Positions 10,318 to 22,073 of a stretch of DNA of 64,000 nucleotides are shown here, one piece after another. The stretch is from Variovorax sp. YR216 (lineage in GTDB: Bacteria; Pseudomonadota; Gammaproteobacteria; Burkholderiales; Burkholderiaceae_C): the NCBI RefSeq assembly GCF_900107745.1, contig NZ_FNRO01000001.1, positions 124,001 through 188,000 on the forward strand, in the 5' to 3' direction. The number at the start of each line of letters is the position of its first letter. Within the stretch, counting starts at the first letter, position 1. Below the pieces are notes generated by a model. That model was not told the origin of the DNA, ran no database searches, and saw nothing but the letters and a program-made list of their open reading frames with translations. Both the position numbers and the translations under genes were made by a program.

Positions 10318-10371
10318 ATGAACAAGATTTCGCTGGCCCTACTACTGATCCCCTACGGGCGGAGAAGTTAG
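10318..10371 (+). CDS. leu operon leader peptide (17 codons)
   Basis: A 17-codon frame, MNKISLALLLIPYGRRS, contains Leu-Ala-Leu-Leu-Leu-Ile encoded CTG GCC CTA CTA CTG ATC. CTA is a very rare Leu codon in a genome this GC-rich, so consecutive CTA codons would make ribosome movement highly sensitive to charged tRNA-Leu. An intrinsic terminator starts 20 bases after its stop, and leuA begins 97 bases downstream of the stop. This is the standard arrangement of transcription attenuation. There is no Shine-Dalgarno before the ATG (the bases are GCCTCCT), and the predicted transcription start is within a few bases, so it may be translated as a leaderless message. No gene symbol has been assigned because leuL naming is by position only. 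Confidence 0.8.
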   Translation: MNKISLALLLIPYGRRS

Positions 10372-10391
10372 CGCGCGCGCAAATTCCTCAC

Positions 10392-10429
10392 AACGGCCCG
10401 TTCGCACCAGCAACGGGCCGTTTGTTTTT
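10392..10429 (+). terminator. Attenuator terminator upstream of leuA
   Basis: A perfect 11-bp stem, AACGGCCCGTT (10392-10402) with AACGGGCCGTT (10412-10422), has a nine-base loop and runs into TTTGTTTTTG. It lies between the leader peptide and leuA, so it is read as the attenuation terminator. The competing antiterminator pairing was not worked out. Confidence 0.88.
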
Positions 10430-10468
10430 GGGGTTGCTGGTTGATCCAACCACAGCGAGAAATATCAG

Positions 10469-12172
10469 ATGTTGAAGCAACCCGACCTCAAGTACCGTGC
10501 CTTTGCGCCGGTCGGCCTCAAAGATCGCACCTGGCCCGATGCCGTGCTGACGAAGGCCCCGATCTGGCTGTCGACCGATCTGCGTGACGGCAATCAGGCG
10601 CTGGTGGAGCCCATGGACATCGCCCGCAAGATGCGGATGTTCGAGACGCTGGTTGAGATCGGCTTCAAGGAAATCGAAGTTGGCTTTCCTTCTGCCTCGC
10701 AGATCGAGTTCGACTTCGTGCGCAAGCTCATCGAAGAAGACCGCATTCCGGACGACGTGACGATCCAGGTGCTGACGCAGGCCCGCGATCATCTGATCGA
10801 GCGCACCTTCGAGGCTTTGCAGGGCGCGCCGCGCGCGATCGTTCACCTGTACAACGCCGTGGCGCCGGTCATGCGCCGTGTGGTGCTCGGCATGGACGAG
10901 GACGAGATCGTCGAACTCGCGACCACGCATGCGCGAATGTTCAACGAACTCGCCGCAAAGCAGCCAAACACGCAGTGGACGTTCCAATATTCGCCGGAGA
11001 TGTTCTCAGGCACGGACCTCGCGTTCTCCAAGCGGGTGGTCGATGCGGTGACGGCGGTGTGGGCACCGACGCCGGAGCGCAAGTGCATCGTCAACCTGCC
11101 GTCGACGGTCGAGCACTCGACCCCGAACATCTTCGCGGACATGATCGAGTGGATGCACCGTCATCTCGCTCGCCGTGACTCGATCGTCCTGTCGGTTCAC
11201 CCGCACAACGATCGCGGCACCGGTACCGCGGCTGGCGAATTCGCCCTCATGGCTGGCGCTGACCGGATCGAAGGCTGTCTCTTCGGCAACGGCGAGCGAA
11301 CAGGCAATCTCGACCTTGTGAACGTGGCCCTCAACCTCTACACGCAGGGCGTGTCTCCCGAGCTCGATTTCTCGAACATCGACGAAATCCGTGCCACCGT
11401 GGAGCACTGCAACCAGTTGCCCGTGCACCCGCGTCATCCCTACGTCGGCGATCTGGTCTACACCTCCTTCTCGGGATCGCACCAGGATGCGATCAAGAAG
11501 GCGTTCGCCGCGCGCAAGGACGGCGACATCTGGGACATGCCTTATCTGCCGATCGACCCCAAGGACGTGGGGCGGACGTACGAAGCGGTGATTCGCGTCA
11601 ACAGCCAGTCGGGCAAGGGTGGCATCTCCTACCTTCTCGAGAGCGAATACGGGCTCGAACTGCCCCGGCGCCTGCAGATGGAATTCAGCCAGATCGTCCA
11701 ACGTGTGATGGACGTGGCCGGCAAGGAACTCACGGCCGCCGATCTCTGGGCGCTCTTCGAAGGCGAGTATGGAATTCGTGATGCGGCGGGCCCGCAACAC
11801 CGCGTGCTCGAAGAGCAGGGCGAGGGAGCCGACGCTTCCGTGGTCCTTCGTGCCGACCTTCCATGGGAAGGCGAAGTCCGACGGATCGAAGGGCGCGGCA
11901 ACGGCCCGATCGACGCCTTCATCCATGCGCTGGCGGAAGCCACCGGGCACTCGATCCGCGTCATCGACTACCACCAGCACGCGATCGGCTCCGGAGCCGA
12001 CGCCCAGGCGGTCGCCTACCTCGAACTGCGGGTCGACGAATCCAGGACGCTCTTCGGCGTCGGGATGGATGCGAACATCATCTCGGCTTCGCTGAAAGCC
12101 ATCGTATCGGGGTTGGCGAGGGCTCGGACCCAGGCCTCGGCCGGCGCACAATCGGTGGCTGAACCCGCCTGA
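10469..12172 (+). CDS. leuA: 2-isopropylmalate synthase, long (yeast/actinobacterial-type) form
   Basis: The 567-residue product belongs to the longer LeuA subfamily (TIGR00970 type). The TIM-barrel starts at residue about 30 with [11 protein letters not shown], contains the metal ligands in [16 protein letters not shown], and the [22 protein letters not shown] motif. It ends in the LeuA dimer regulatory domain (about residues 430-555) that binds leucine for feedback inhibition. It condenses acetyl-CoA with 2-ketoisovalerate. It is directly preceded by the leader peptide and attenuator, so it is likely leucine-regulated at both the transcript and enzyme levels. A second, distantly related synthase follows 82 bases later. 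Confidence 0.94.
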   Translation: MLKQPDLKYRAFAPVGLKDRTWPDAVLTKAPIWLSTDLRDGNQALVEPMDIARKMRMFETLVEIGFKEIEVGFPSASQIEFDFVRKLIEEDRIPDDVTIQVLTQARDHLIERTFEALQGAPRAIVHLYNAVAPVMRRVVLGMDEDEIVELATTHARMFNELAAKQPNTQWTFQYSPEMFSGTDLAFSKRVVDAVTAVWAPTPERKCIVNLPSTVEHSTPNIFADMIEWMHRHLARRDSIVLSVHPHNDRGTGTAAGEFALMAGADRIEGCLFGNGERTGNLDLVNVALNLYTQGVSPELDFSNIDEIRATVEHCNQLPVHPRHPYVGDLVYTSFSGSHQDAIKKAFAARKDGDIWDMPYLPIDPKDVGRTYEAVIRVNSQSGKGGISYLLESEYGLELPRRLQMEFSQIVQRVMDVAGKELTAADLWALFEGEYGIRDAAGPQHRVLEEQGEGADASVVLRADLPWEGEVRRIEGRGNGPIDAFIHALAEATGHSIRVIDYHQHAIGSGADAQAVAYLELRVDESRTLFGVGMDANIISASLKAIVSGLARARTQASAGAQSVAEPA

Positions 12173-12202
12173 GCCGGCGGAAGGGCCGCGGCGCGGCCTT
12201 CG

Positions 12203-12226
12203 CCCGGCAGTGCGCGCACTGCCGGG
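12203..12226 (+). repeat. 24-bp perfect palindrome between the two isopropylmalate synthase genes
   Basis: The sequence from CCCGGCAGTG to CACTGCCGGG is perfectly self-complementary over 24 bases. As RNA it forms a 10-bp stem with a CGCG loop, just 28 bases before the second synthase start. A smaller GGCCGC/GCGGCC stem precedes it. There is no T-run, so it is not a classic terminator. Confidence 0.7.
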
Positions 12227-12254
12227 CCGTGACATGGAACAAAGGAGATCCACG

Positions 12255-13793
12255 ATGGCCGACAAACTGATCATTTTCGACACCACCCTGCGCGACGGCG
12301 AGCAGTCGCCCGGTGCTTCCATGACCAAGGACGAGAAGCTGCGCATCGCGCGCCAGCTCGAACGTCTCCGGGTCGACGTGATCGAAGCGGGTTTTCCCGC
12401 GAGTTCGAACGGCGACTTCGACGCGGTGGTCGCGATCGCGAATGCGATCAAGGAATCGATCGTCTGTGGCCTGTCACGCGCCAATGATCGCGACATTTCG
12501 CGCGCGGCCGAAGCGCTCAAGGGTGCGGCCCGTGGCCGGATCCACACGTTCATTGCGACCTCGCCGCTTCACATGGAGAAGAAGCTGCGGATGACGCCCG
12601 ACGAGGTGTTCGAGCAGGCGAAGCTGTCGGTGCGCTTCGCGCGCAATCTGATCGCCGATGTGGAATTCAGCCCGGAGGATGGGTATCGAAGCGACCCGGA
12701 CTTTCTCTGCCGGGTGCTGGAGGCGGTCATCAACGAGGGCGCCACCACGATCAATGTGCCCGACACCGTGGGCTACGCGATCCCGGAGCTCTACGGCAAT
12801 TTCATCAAGACGCTGCGCGAAAGGATCCCGAACAGTGACAAGGCGGTGTGGTCCGTTCACTGCCACAACGACTTGGGCATGGCGGTCGCCAATTCGCTCG
12901 CCGGCGTAAAGATCGGCGGTGCGCGGCAGGTTGAATGCACCATCAACGGCTTGGGCGAGCGCGCCGGCAACTGCTCGCTCGAAGAGATCGTCATGGCGGT
13001 GAAGACCCGCAAGGACTATTTCGGGCTGGATCTGGGCATCGACACACGCCACATCGTGGCGGCGAGCCGCATGGTCAGCCAGACGACCGGGTTCGTGGTG
13101 CAGCCGAACAAGGCGGTCGTGGGGGCGAATGCCTTTGCGCACGCCTCGGGGATCCACCAGGACGGCGTCCTCAAGGCGCGCGATACCTACGAGATCATGC
13201 GAGCCGAGGACGTGGGTTGGACCGCCAACAAGATCGTGCTCGGCAAACTCAGCGGGCGGAATGCGTTCAAGCAGCGCCTCCAGGAACTGGGCGTGACCAT
13301 GGAGAGCGAGGCGGACGTCAACGCCGCATTCGCGCGCTTCAAGGAACTCGCCGATCGGAAAAGTGAAATATTTGATGAAGACATCCTCGCGCTGGTCAGC
13401 GACGAGGAGCTCTCGCACGTTGGGGAACAGTTTGGTTTTGTTTCCCTGTCGCAACATAGTGAAACAGGTGAGCGGCCTCAGGCGCGCATCGTGTTCACCG
13501 TGAACGGCAAGGAGGTCACCGGAGAGTCGGATGGCAATGGTCCGGTCGATGCTTCGCTGAAGGCGATCGAGGCGCACGTCAAGAGTGGCGCCGAGATGGT
13601 GCTCTATTCGGTCAATGCGATCAGCGGATCGACGGAGAGTCAGGGAGAGGTGACAGTGCGGCTGCAAAATGCAGGCCGGGTCGTCAACGGTGTCGGGGCG
13701 GACCCCGATATCGTGGTGGCGTCGGCCAAGGCTTATTTGAGTGCGCTCAACAAGTTACAGAGCCAAGCTGAGAGAGTAGCGGCACAAGGTTGA
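12255..13793 (+). CDS. leuA: 2-isopropylmalate synthase, bacterial short form
   Basis: The 512-residue product matches the bacterial LeuA subfamily (TIGR00973 type). It opens with [18 protein letters not shown], carries the metal and substrate residues in [17 protein letters not shown] and [17 protein letters not shown], and has the HASGIHQDG motif of the accessory domain. A C-terminal leucine-binding regulatory domain follows from about residue 390. The ATG at 12255 has a strong AAAGGAG upstream. It shares little detailed sequence with the preceding synthase, so this is not a tandem duplication. Citramalate synthase is an alternative, but the length and motif set fit isopropylmalate synthase better. 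Confidence 0.9.
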   Translation: MADKLIIFDTTLRDGEQSPGASMTKDEKLRIARQLERLRVDVIEAGFPASSNGDFDAVVAIANAIKESIVCGLSRANDRDISRAAEALKGAARGRIHTFIATSPLHMEKKLRMTPDEVFEQAKLSVRFARNLIADVEFSPEDGYRSDPDFLCRVLEAVINEGATTINVPDTVGYAIPELYGNFIKTLRERIPNSDKAVWSVHCHNDLGMAVANSLAGVKIGGARQVECTINGLGERAGNCSLEEIVMAVKTRKDYFGLDLGIDTRHIVAASRMVSQTTGFVVQPNKAVVGANAFAHASGIHQDGVLKARDTYEIMRAEDVGWTANKIVLGKLSGRNAFKQRLQELGVTMESEADVNAAFARFKELADRKSEIFDEDILALVSDEELSHVGEQFGFVSLSQHSETGERPQARIVFTVNGKEVTGESDGNGPVDASLKAIEAHVKSGAEMVLYSVNAISGSTESQGEVTVRLQNAGRVVNGVGADPDIVVASAKAYLSALNKLQSQAERVAAQG

Positions 13794-13846
13794 ATATTAA
13801 AGTGCTCCTTGTTTTCGAATGAAGAAGAGGATGCAAGTAACTGATA

Positions 13847-13875
13847 TTGCGTGCCTTTTTTGATTTCGATACACT
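13847..13875 (+). promoter_or_regulatory. Predicted promoter of pbpG
   Basis: TTGCGT (13847-13852) and TACACT (13870-13875) are separated by exactly 17 bases and lie about 33 bases before the pbpG start, in a locally AT-rich stretch. Confidence 0.45.
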
Positions 13876-13907
13876 TCGGAAACCTATTTTCCGCTGGAGA
13901 GTTTTTA

Positions 13908-15086
13908 ATGCCCGAAGCCCGTACCCATCGAGTTTCAAGCCAGCGGTTCCTTCCCGCGTTTCGCATGCTCGCCGTTGCGCTGTGCGCGACGGCGTTTTTG
14001 TTGCCAGCCGCCCAAGCCGCCGAAAAGAAGGGACCGGCAACCAAGAAGACCGCCACCGCAGACAGCAAGCGCAAGACTGCATCGGTGCCGACCCGTGAAA
14101 CCGCGTCCTCCAAGCGGAAGGCGGGTGCTGACAAGGACGAGAAAGTCGTCAGCGGCGGCAAGAACGTAGTCGCCTCGGTTCGCCAGAAGAATGGCCGTAC
14201 TGTCGTGGCTGTGCAACGCCGATCGGTCGTGCGTGTTGCGGAACCCGCGCCTGCGCGTCTCTCGTTCGGCCAGCTGGCCGGTTTGCATCAGACGCCCGAT
14301 GCACTCGACCTGAAGTCCAGCGTGGCGCTGGTCATCGATCAAGACACCCATGAAGTGCTCCTGAGCAAGAACGACCACGCCGTTCTTCCCATCGCTTCGC
14401 TGACCAAACTCATGACCGGCCTGCTCATCAGCGAGGCCCGGCTGCCGTCCGACGAACTGATCACCATCACGCAGGATGATGTCGACACCGAGAAGCGAAG
14501 CGGCTCGCGCCTGAGCGTCGGAACGACCCTGCCGCGGGGAGAGCTCCTTCATCTGGCCCTGATGTCCAGCGAGAACCGCGCTGCGCATGCGCTCGGCCGC
14601 ACCTATCCCGGAGGTCTGGAGACTTTCGTGAGCGTCATGAACGCGAAGGCGAAGATGCTGGGCATGAAGGACACGAGCTACGTCGAACCGACGGGCTTGT
14701 CGAGCCGCAACCAGTCGAGCGCGCAGGATCTGGCGCTCCTGGTGAACGCGGCCTATGCGGATGCCACCGTCCGCCAGCTGTCGACCTCGCCGGAGTATCA
14801 GGTTGAAGTCGGCAATCGCGTGCTGCAGTTCAACACGACCAACCGGCTTGTGAAGAACCCGGATTGGGACATCGGCGTGCAGAAGACCGGCTACATCAGC
14901 GAAGCAGGCCAGTGCCTGGTGATGCAGGCGAAGATTGCAGGCCGCAAGCTGATCATGGTGTTCCTCGATTCGGCAGGGAAGCTGAGCCGCATCGGTGATG
15001 CCGAGCGCGTTCGCCGCTGGGTGGAGGCCAATCACATGCTCAACAAGGCCGCGCAGCAGCACGTAGCGTCGAGCAACGCGACCTGA
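13908..15086 (+). CDS. pbpG: D-alanyl-D-alanine endopeptidase (penicillin-binding protein 7 type)
   Basis: The 392-residue product has a signal peptide (hydrophobic core about residues 20-36, cleavage near AAQAA). A lysine-rich low-complexity linker follows to about residue 115, then a class C low-molecular-weight PBP domain. The three active-site motifs are present: SLTK with Ser164 and Lys167, SEN at 221-223 and KTG at 326-328. Such enzymes cut D,D-peptide crosslinks in periplasmic peptidoglycan. The ATG at 13908 has CTGGAGAG upstream. A terminator follows at 15112. The basic linker is longer than in E. coli PbpG. Confidence 0.9.
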   Translation: MPEARTHRVSSQRFLPAFRMLAVALCATAFLLPAAQAAEKKGPATKKTATADSKRKTASVPTRETASSKRKAGADKDEKVVSGGKNVVASVRQKNGRTVVAVQRRSVVRVAEPAPARLSFGQLAGLHQTPDALDLKSSVALVIDQDTHEVLLSKNDHAVLPIASLTKLMTGLLISEARLPSDELITITQDDVDTEKRSGSRLSVGTTLPRGELLHLALMSSENRAAHALGRTYPGGLETFVSVMNAKAKMLGMKDTSYVEPTGLSSRNQSSAQDLALLVNAAYADATVRQLSTSPEYQVEVGNRVLQFNTTNRLVKNPDWDIGVQKTGYISEAGQCLVMQAKIAGRKLIMVFLDSAGKLSRIGDAERVRRWVEANHMLNKAAQQHVASSNAT

Positions 15087-15111
15087 TCTCGCGTGACCTG
15101 ACCCCTTGAAC

Positions 15112-15145
15112 GGGCCGCTTCGTCCATCCGGATAGCGGCCCTTTT
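15112..15145 (+). terminator. Intrinsic terminator after pbpG
   Basis: GGGCCGCT (15112-15119) pairs with AGCGGCCC (15134-15141), followed by TTTT. It lies between the convergent pbpG and IclR genes. Confidence 0.85.
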
Positions 15146-15150
15146 CGCTT

Positions 15151-15945
15151 TCAGGCTGAGCCCGTCGGGCTCGCCTTGTAGCCCAGCGCGCTGGAGATCT
15201 CGTTCGCGGTGGCCTGCAGCTTTGGCAGCCAGCCGTCGTCCAGCCGGTCGGCGGGGGCCGAGATCGAGAGTCCGGCCACCAGCTTTCCCTGGTCGTCGTA
15301 GATTCCCGCGGCCATGCAGCGCACGCCGAGCTCGAGCTCCTCGTTGTCTCGCGCGATGCCGTACTGGCGCGCTTTCGATAGTTCGCGTTCTAGAACAGGC
15401 AACTGCGTGATGCTGTTGCGCGTGTGGCCGGCCAGACCCGTGCGCGTGGCGTAGCTGCGAACACGCTGAGGCTCGTCCACCGCGAGGAATAGTTTGCCGG
15501 TCGAAGTCAGGTGCAGTGGCGCCCGCCCGCCGATCGCGCGGACCACCTGCATGCCGGAGCGCTCGCTGTAGGCGCGCTCGATGTAGACGATCTCGTCGCC
15601 CTGCCGCATGCTGAGGTTCACCGGCTGCTGCGTGAGCTTGTGCAGTTCCCGCATCGGCGCCATGGCGGCATCGCGGACGTTCAGACGGCCCTTGACCAGG
15701 TTGCCAAGTTCCAGCAGGCGCATGCCAAGCCGGTAGCTTCCGGCCTCCGGGCGATCGACGAAGCGGCCGACCGCCAGGTCGTTCAGGATGCGGTGCGTGG
15801 TGGACGGGTGCAGCCCCGTCTTCTCGCTGATCTCCTTGAGCGAAATCGCTTCTTCCCGCGACGCGAGCACGTCGATCAGCGCGAACATGCGCTCGATGAC
15901 CTGGATCACGGGCGTAGCGGGAACGTCGGATTGGAGCTTTTTCAT
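15151..15945 (-). CDS. IclR family transcriptional regulator
   Basis: The 264-residue product has an N-terminal winged helix-turn-helix (ISLKEISEKTGLHPSTTHRILNDL, residues about 34-60) and the C-terminal IclR effector-binding domain with LHLTSTGKLFLA and the AAGIYDDQGKLVAGLSISAP segment. Family members usually control catabolic genes for aromatics or organic acids, and no such gene is adjacent, so the target is unknown. I start at the ATG at 15945; a GTG three codons earlier is possible, and neither has a strong Shine-Dalgarno. It follows bpt on the same strand with a 30-base gap. Confidence 0.88.
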   Translation of the reverse strand: MKKLQSDVPATPVIQVIERMFALIDVLASREEAISLKEISEKTGLHPSTTHRILNDLAVGRFVDRPEAGSYRLGMRLLELGNLVKGRLNVRDAAMAPMRELHKLTQQPVNLSMRQGDEIVYIERAYSERSGMQVVRAIGGRAPLHLTSTGKLFLAVDEPQRVRSYATRTGLAGHTRNSITQLPVLERELSKARQYGIARDNEELELGVRCMAAGIYDDQGKLVAGLSISAPADRLDDGWLPKLQATANEISSALGYKASPTGSA

Positions 15946-15975
15946 TTGCAACACGGTTCGAAGCCGGTCGCGATT

Positions 15976-16728
15976 TTACTTGGTGAAATGACTCGGTGGT
16001 AACTGCCATTGACCGTTGAGCAGAACTTCGTGCGGGCTGTACCGCGCCTTGTAGTTCATCTTGGCACTGCCCTGGATCCAGTAGCCCAGGTATACATGGG
16101 GCAATCCGAGCTTGCGGGCCTGTTCGATCTGCCAGAGCACGCTGTAGTTGCCGTAGCTCGCTCCAGTCTCCGGCTCATAAAAGGTATAGACCGCGGACAG
16201 TCCGTCGTTGAGGACGTCGAGGATGGACACCATCTTGAGCACACCGGCGCTGCCATCAGGACGCGTCTCGCGAAACTCCACCAGCCGTGAGTTGACGCGG
16301 CTTTGCAGAAGGAACTGCGTGTACTGGTCGATGCTGTCGTGGTCCATGCCGCCGCCTGCGTGTCGGCCATTCTGGTAGCGCAGGTAGAGCTGGTAGTGCT
16401 CGGGCACGAAGCACAGTTTGAGCACCCGCGCCTGGAGATCCGAATGCCGCGACAGCGCGCGGCGTTGGCTTCGGGTGGGGGCGAATCCGTTGACCAGCAC
16501 CCGCAGCGGAACGCACGCATTGCACCCGTCGCAATATGGCCGGTAGGTGAACATGCCACTGCGGCGAAACCCGCTCAGCACCAGGTCCGAATAGGCGTCG
16601 TTGTGGATGAGGTGGCTCGGCGTGGCGACCTGGGATCGCGCCTGCCGGTCAGGCAGATAGCTGCACGGATAAGGTGCCGTCGCGTAGAACTGCAGCGTGT
16701 GGAGCGGGAGGTCCTTGAGGTGCGTCAC
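15976..16728 (-). CDS. bpt: Aspartate/glutamate leucyltransferase (Bpt, ATE-family)
   Basis: The 250-residue product matches the bacterial arginyltransferase-like family. It has the N-terminal cysteine cluster CSYLP...YCDGCNAC that is important in ATE proteins and the C-terminal block [19 protein letters not shown]. Bacterial members transfer leucine from Leu-tRNA to N-terminal Asp or Glu, marking the protein for ClpS/ClpAP. The GTG start at 16728 overlaps the TGA of aat (GTGA), so the two N-degron transferases are translationally coupled. The longer frame further upstream is the aat gene read out of frame. Confidence 0.92.
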   Translation of the reverse strand: MTHLKDLPLHTLQFYATAPYPCSYLPDRQARSQVATPSHLIHNDAYSDLVLSGFRRSGMFTYRPYCDGCNACVPLRVLVNGFAPTRSQRRALSRHSDLQARVLKLCFVPEHYQLYLRYQNGRHAGGGMDHDSIDQYTQFLLQSRVNSRLVEFRETRPDGSAGVLKMVSILDVLNDGLSAVYTFYEPETGASYGNYSVLWQIEQARKLGLPHVYLGYWIQGSAKMNYKARYSPHEVLLNGQWQLPPSHFTK

Positions 16729-17477
16729 GTCTTCAAGAAAGTTCGCGCGGACAAGAGTTGATTCCAGTATACGGGCTCGAAGCGCCAGGCAGGGCCGGGT
16801 AATCCGCGGGCGTGGGCCACGTGCGACACGAAGTCGGCTCGCGGCATTTCGTGCGCACCGAGACTGGCGAGGTGGGCTGTGTTCTGCTGGCAATCGATCA
16901 TCGAGATGCCATGCCGCAGGCAGAAGCAGACCAGCGCCGACAGTGCGATCTTGGAGGCGTCCGTTCGCCGCGCGAACATCGATTCGCCGAAGACAGCGCG
17001 CCCGATGGCCACGCAGTAGAGGCCGCCGACAAGTTCGCCGTCCACCCAGGTCTCGACGCTGTGGGCATGGCCTGCGCGATGGAGCGCGGTGTAGGCGCGC
17101 ACCATGTCGGGCAGGATCCAGGTGCCGGTCTGGCCGGGTCGGGGCGACTGCGAGCAGTGCGAAATCACCGTTTCGAACGCATGGTCTATGCGGATCTCGC
17201 AGCGCTCGCCTGCGGCAAAGTGGGCGATGGTCTTGCGCAGCGAGCGGTGCAGGCGAAATTCTCCGACTTGGAGCACCATTCGCGGATCGGGACTCCACCA
17301 AAGAATCGGCTGGCCTTCGCTGAACCAGGGAAAGATGCCATTGGCGTAGGCCTGCAGGAGGTTGGCGACATCGAGCGCTCCGCCGGCCGCCAGCAGTCCG
17401 GGCACGGGGTCGGCATCGCCCCACGCCATGGCAGCGTCAGGGAGCGGGTCGTTGGGCTCGAGCCAAGGCAGTTGCAT
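16725..17477 (-). CDS. aat: Leucyl/phenylalanyl-tRNA--protein transferase
   Basis: The 250-residue product has the Aat signatures: [39 protein letters not shown], the [21 protein letters not shown] core and GESMF. It transfers Leu or Phe from tRNA to proteins with N-terminal Arg or Lys, the other branch of the bacterial N-degron pathway. The ATG at 17477 gives the normal family length. It forms a two-gene unit with bpt. Confidence 0.95.
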   Translation of the reverse strand: MQLPWLEPNDPLPDAAMAWGDADPVPGLLAAGGALDVANLLQAYANGIFPWFSEGQPILWWSPDPRMVLQVGEFRLHRSLRKTIAHFAAGERCEIRIDHAFETVISHCSQSPRPGQTGTWILPDMVRAYTALHRAGHAHSVETWVDGELVGGLYCVAIGRAVFGESMFARRTDASKIALSALVCFCLRHGISMIDCQQNTAHLASLGAHEMPRADFVSHVAHARGLPGPAWRFEPVYWNQLLSARTFLKT

Positions 17478-17594
17478 GCTCGAATGTTTGCATGCTTTGG
17501 CGCGAGCAGGATCGCATCGAGCCGAAAGTACCCGAAGACCCTATAGTCGTTTGTGACCCCGAAAAATTCCCACGACCCAACACAAAGGAAGACG

Positions 17595-19925
17595 GTGACA
17601 ACTGAAACGAATCCCACGCGCTTCGGAAGCGGTCAGGCAGTCAAGCGACTCGAGGACGAAGCCCTGCTGGCCGGCGCCGGCCGCTATACCGACGATGTCT
17701 CGGTGCCGGGCCAAGCCTGGCTCAGCTTCGTACGGTCACCCTATCCCCATGCGAAGCTGGTCTCGATCGACCGCGATTCGGCGGCGGCGATGCCTGGTGT
17801 GCTCGGCGTCTTCACTGGTGCGGACCTGGCTGCGGCCGGCGTTCAGCCGATGCCCGGCGCCGCAGCCTTCAAGCGCGCCGATGGCTCGGATTGCGCGACG
17901 CCCGAGCGTCATGTCCTGGCAGTGGGCAGGGTGCGTTTCGTCGGTGAACCCGTGGCGATCGTGGTCGCCGAGACTGCGCAGCAGGCGCGCGATGCCGCCG
18001 AGGCAGTGATGGTCGACTACGCGGAACTGCCGATGGTCGTCGATATCGCGGGCGCCACGGCCGACGGCGCGCCGCTCGTGTATGACGCTGCGACGGGCAA
18101 CATCGCTGCTGAAATGCGGCATGGCAGCGCTGAAGCCACTGCCCAGGCCTTCGCCAAGGCGAGCCATGTGGTCGCGCTCGATGTGGTCAACCAGCGTGTC
18201 GTGGCGCTCACGATCGAGCCGCGCTCGGTGCTCGCGGACTTTGACGCCGCGACGGACCGCATCACCATCCGGATGAGCACTCAGATGCCCTCGGGCGTCC
18301 GCGACTCCGTGTGCGCCGCCATCGGCCTGCCCAAGGAAAAGGTGCGGGTGGTCGTCGGCGACGTCGGGGGGGGCTTCGGCATGAAGACGGGCGCCTACCC
18401 GGAGGACATCGCCGTGGCTTTCGCGGCGCATGCGCTGAAGCGCGCGGTCAAGTGGGTTGCGGACCGGAGCGAGGAATTCCTCTCCACGTCGCACGGCCGC
18501 GACATCGAGGCGCACGCCGAACTGGCGCTCGATGCCAACGGAAAGATCCTCGGCCTGCGCATCAAGTCCCATGCAAATGTCGGCGCCTATGCGACGGGCA
18601 CGGGGGTGGCGATCCAACTCCTGATCGGCCCGTGGGTCCAGACGAGCGTCTACGACATTCAGACCATCGATTTCCACTTCAAGGCGGTGCTGACCAATAC
18701 GGCGCCAACCGGGGCCTACCGTGGTGCCGGTCGCCCGGAGGCGATCTACAACATGGAGCGCCTGATGGACGAGGCGGCTCGCCAGACTGGCATCGACCGC
18801 ATCGAGCTTCGCCGCCGGAACTTCATCCGACCAGAGCAGATGCCCTACACGAATCCGATGCGCCAGACCTATGACACGGGCCAGTTCGAATCGGTCATGA
18901 ACCAGGCGCTGAAGCTCGCCGACTGGGGCGGCTTCGAGGCGCGCGCCGCCGAGTCGAAGCGTGCGGGCCGCATGCGTGGGCTGGGCATTGCGACCTTCCT
19001 CGAATGGACCGGGGGCAATGTCTTCGAGGAGCGCGTGACGGTGTCCGTTCAGGCCGACGGCGTCATCGAGGTGTATTCCGCGGTGAACGCCATGGGGCAG
19101 GGCATCGCGACCACGCTCGCCCAACTGGTGGTGGATGCCTTCGGCGTGCCGATCGAGAAGGTGCGCATCGTGCTCGGCGACACCGATCGCGGCGACGGCT
19201 TCGGCAGCGCCGGCTCGCGATCGCTCTTCACCGGCGGGTCGGCGGTGCGGATCGGCGCCGAGCGGACCATCGACAAGGCCCGTGAGCTGGCGGCGCAGGA
19301 ATTCGAGGTTTCCCCGGCCGACGTTCAGTACGCCGCAGGCCTTTTCAATGTCGCCGGGACCGACCTCCAGCTCGATCTCTTCACGCTGGCGAGCCGGCAG
19401 CCCGAGGGCGAAATCTTCGTGGATTCGACCAGCACGGTGTCCGGTCCCACCTGGCCGAACGGCTGCCACATCACCGAGGTGGAGCTCGATCCGGCAACGG
19501 GCGACGTGGGCGTGATGACGTATGCATCGGTCAACGACGTCGGCCGCGTGGTCAACCCGCTGATCGTGCGCGGCCAGCTCGAGGGCGGCGCGGTTCAGGG
19601 CATCGGGCAGGCGCTCTGCGAGCGGGTCGTGTATGACCCGCAGACCGGCCAGCCGCTGACCGGCAGCCTGATGGACTACGCCGCGCCGCGTGCGGACATC
19701 ATCGCCACCATGTTCCGCATGGAAATGGACGAATCCACGCCCTGCAAGAACAACCCGCTGGGGGTGAAGGGTGTCGGGGAGCTCGGCACCATCGGTGCCA
19801 CGCCCGCCATCGTGAACGCGGTGGCCGATGCGCTGGCGCGCAACGGCATGGCCAAGCTGTCGCCGCGACTGGACATGCCGTTGACGCCGGACCGGCTCTG
19901 GCAGCTGATGACCACAGCCGCCTGA
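17595..19925 (+). CDS. Molybdenum hydroxylase large subunit (CoxL/xanthine dehydrogenase family), stand-alone
   Basis: The 776-residue product has the N-terminal aldehyde oxidase a/b hammerhead domain and the large molybdopterin-cytosine-dinucleotide-binding domains. Motifs include GGGFGMKTGAYPED, TGAYRGAGRPEAIYNMERLMD and GVGELGTIGATPAIVNAV with the catalytic Glu. The active-site loop is AYRGAGR, not the AYxCSFR of true CO dehydrogenase, so it is the form II type whose substrates are mostly unknown. I start at the GTG at 17595 because AAAGGAAG precedes it; an in-frame GTG at 17553 would add 14 unconvincing residues. No FAD or [2Fe-2S] subunit gene is adjacent, which is unusual. Confidence 0.9.
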   Translation: MTTETNPTRFGSGQAVKRLEDEALLAGAGRYTDDVSVPGQAWLSFVRSPYPHAKLVSIDRDSAAAMPGVLGVFTGADLAAAGVQPMPGAAAFKRADGSDCATPERHVLAVGRVRFVGEPVAIVVAETAQQARDAAEAVMVDYAELPMVVDIAGATADGAPLVYDAATGNIAAEMRHGSAEATAQAFAKASHVVALDVVNQRVVALTIEPRSVLADFDAATDRITIRMSTQMPSGVRDSVCAAIGLPKEKVRVVVGDVGGGFGMKTGAYPEDIAVAFAAHALKRAVKWVADRSEEFLSTSHGRDIEAHAELALDANGKILGLRIKSHANVGAYATGTGVAIQLLIGPWVQTSVYDIQTIDFHFKAVLTNTAPTGAYRGAGRPEAIYNMERLMDEAARQTGIDRIELRRRNFIRPEQMPYTNPMRQTYDTGQFESVMNQALKLADWGGFEARAAESKRAGRMRGLGIATFLEWTGGNVFEERVTVSVQADGVIEVYSAVNAMGQGIATTLAQLVVDAFGVPIEKVRIVLGDTDRGDGFGSAGSRSLFTGGSAVRIGAERTIDKARELAAQEFEVSPADVQYAAGLFNVAGTDLQLDLFTLASRQPEGEIFVDSTSTVSGPTWPNGCHITEVELDPATGDVGVMTYASVNDVGRVVNPLIVRGQLEGGAVQGIGQALCERVVYDPQTGQPLTGSLMDYAAPRADIIATMFRMEMDESTPCKNNPLGVKGVGELGTIGATPAIVNAVADALARNGMAKLSPRLDMPLTPDRLWQLMTTAA

Positions 19926-19943
19926 AGGCGCCGGTCAGGGCGC

Positions 19944-22018
<2,075 letters not shown>

Positions 22019-22073
22019 GTGCCGGCGATCGCCGCTACGATCTCCCACACTGTGCCGGAAGGACCGAACAGCC

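Noticed and set aside
17553..17594. Upstream GTG start of the molybdenum hydroxylase
   Set aside because: No ribosome-binding site; the GTG at 17595 has AAAGGAAG in front.
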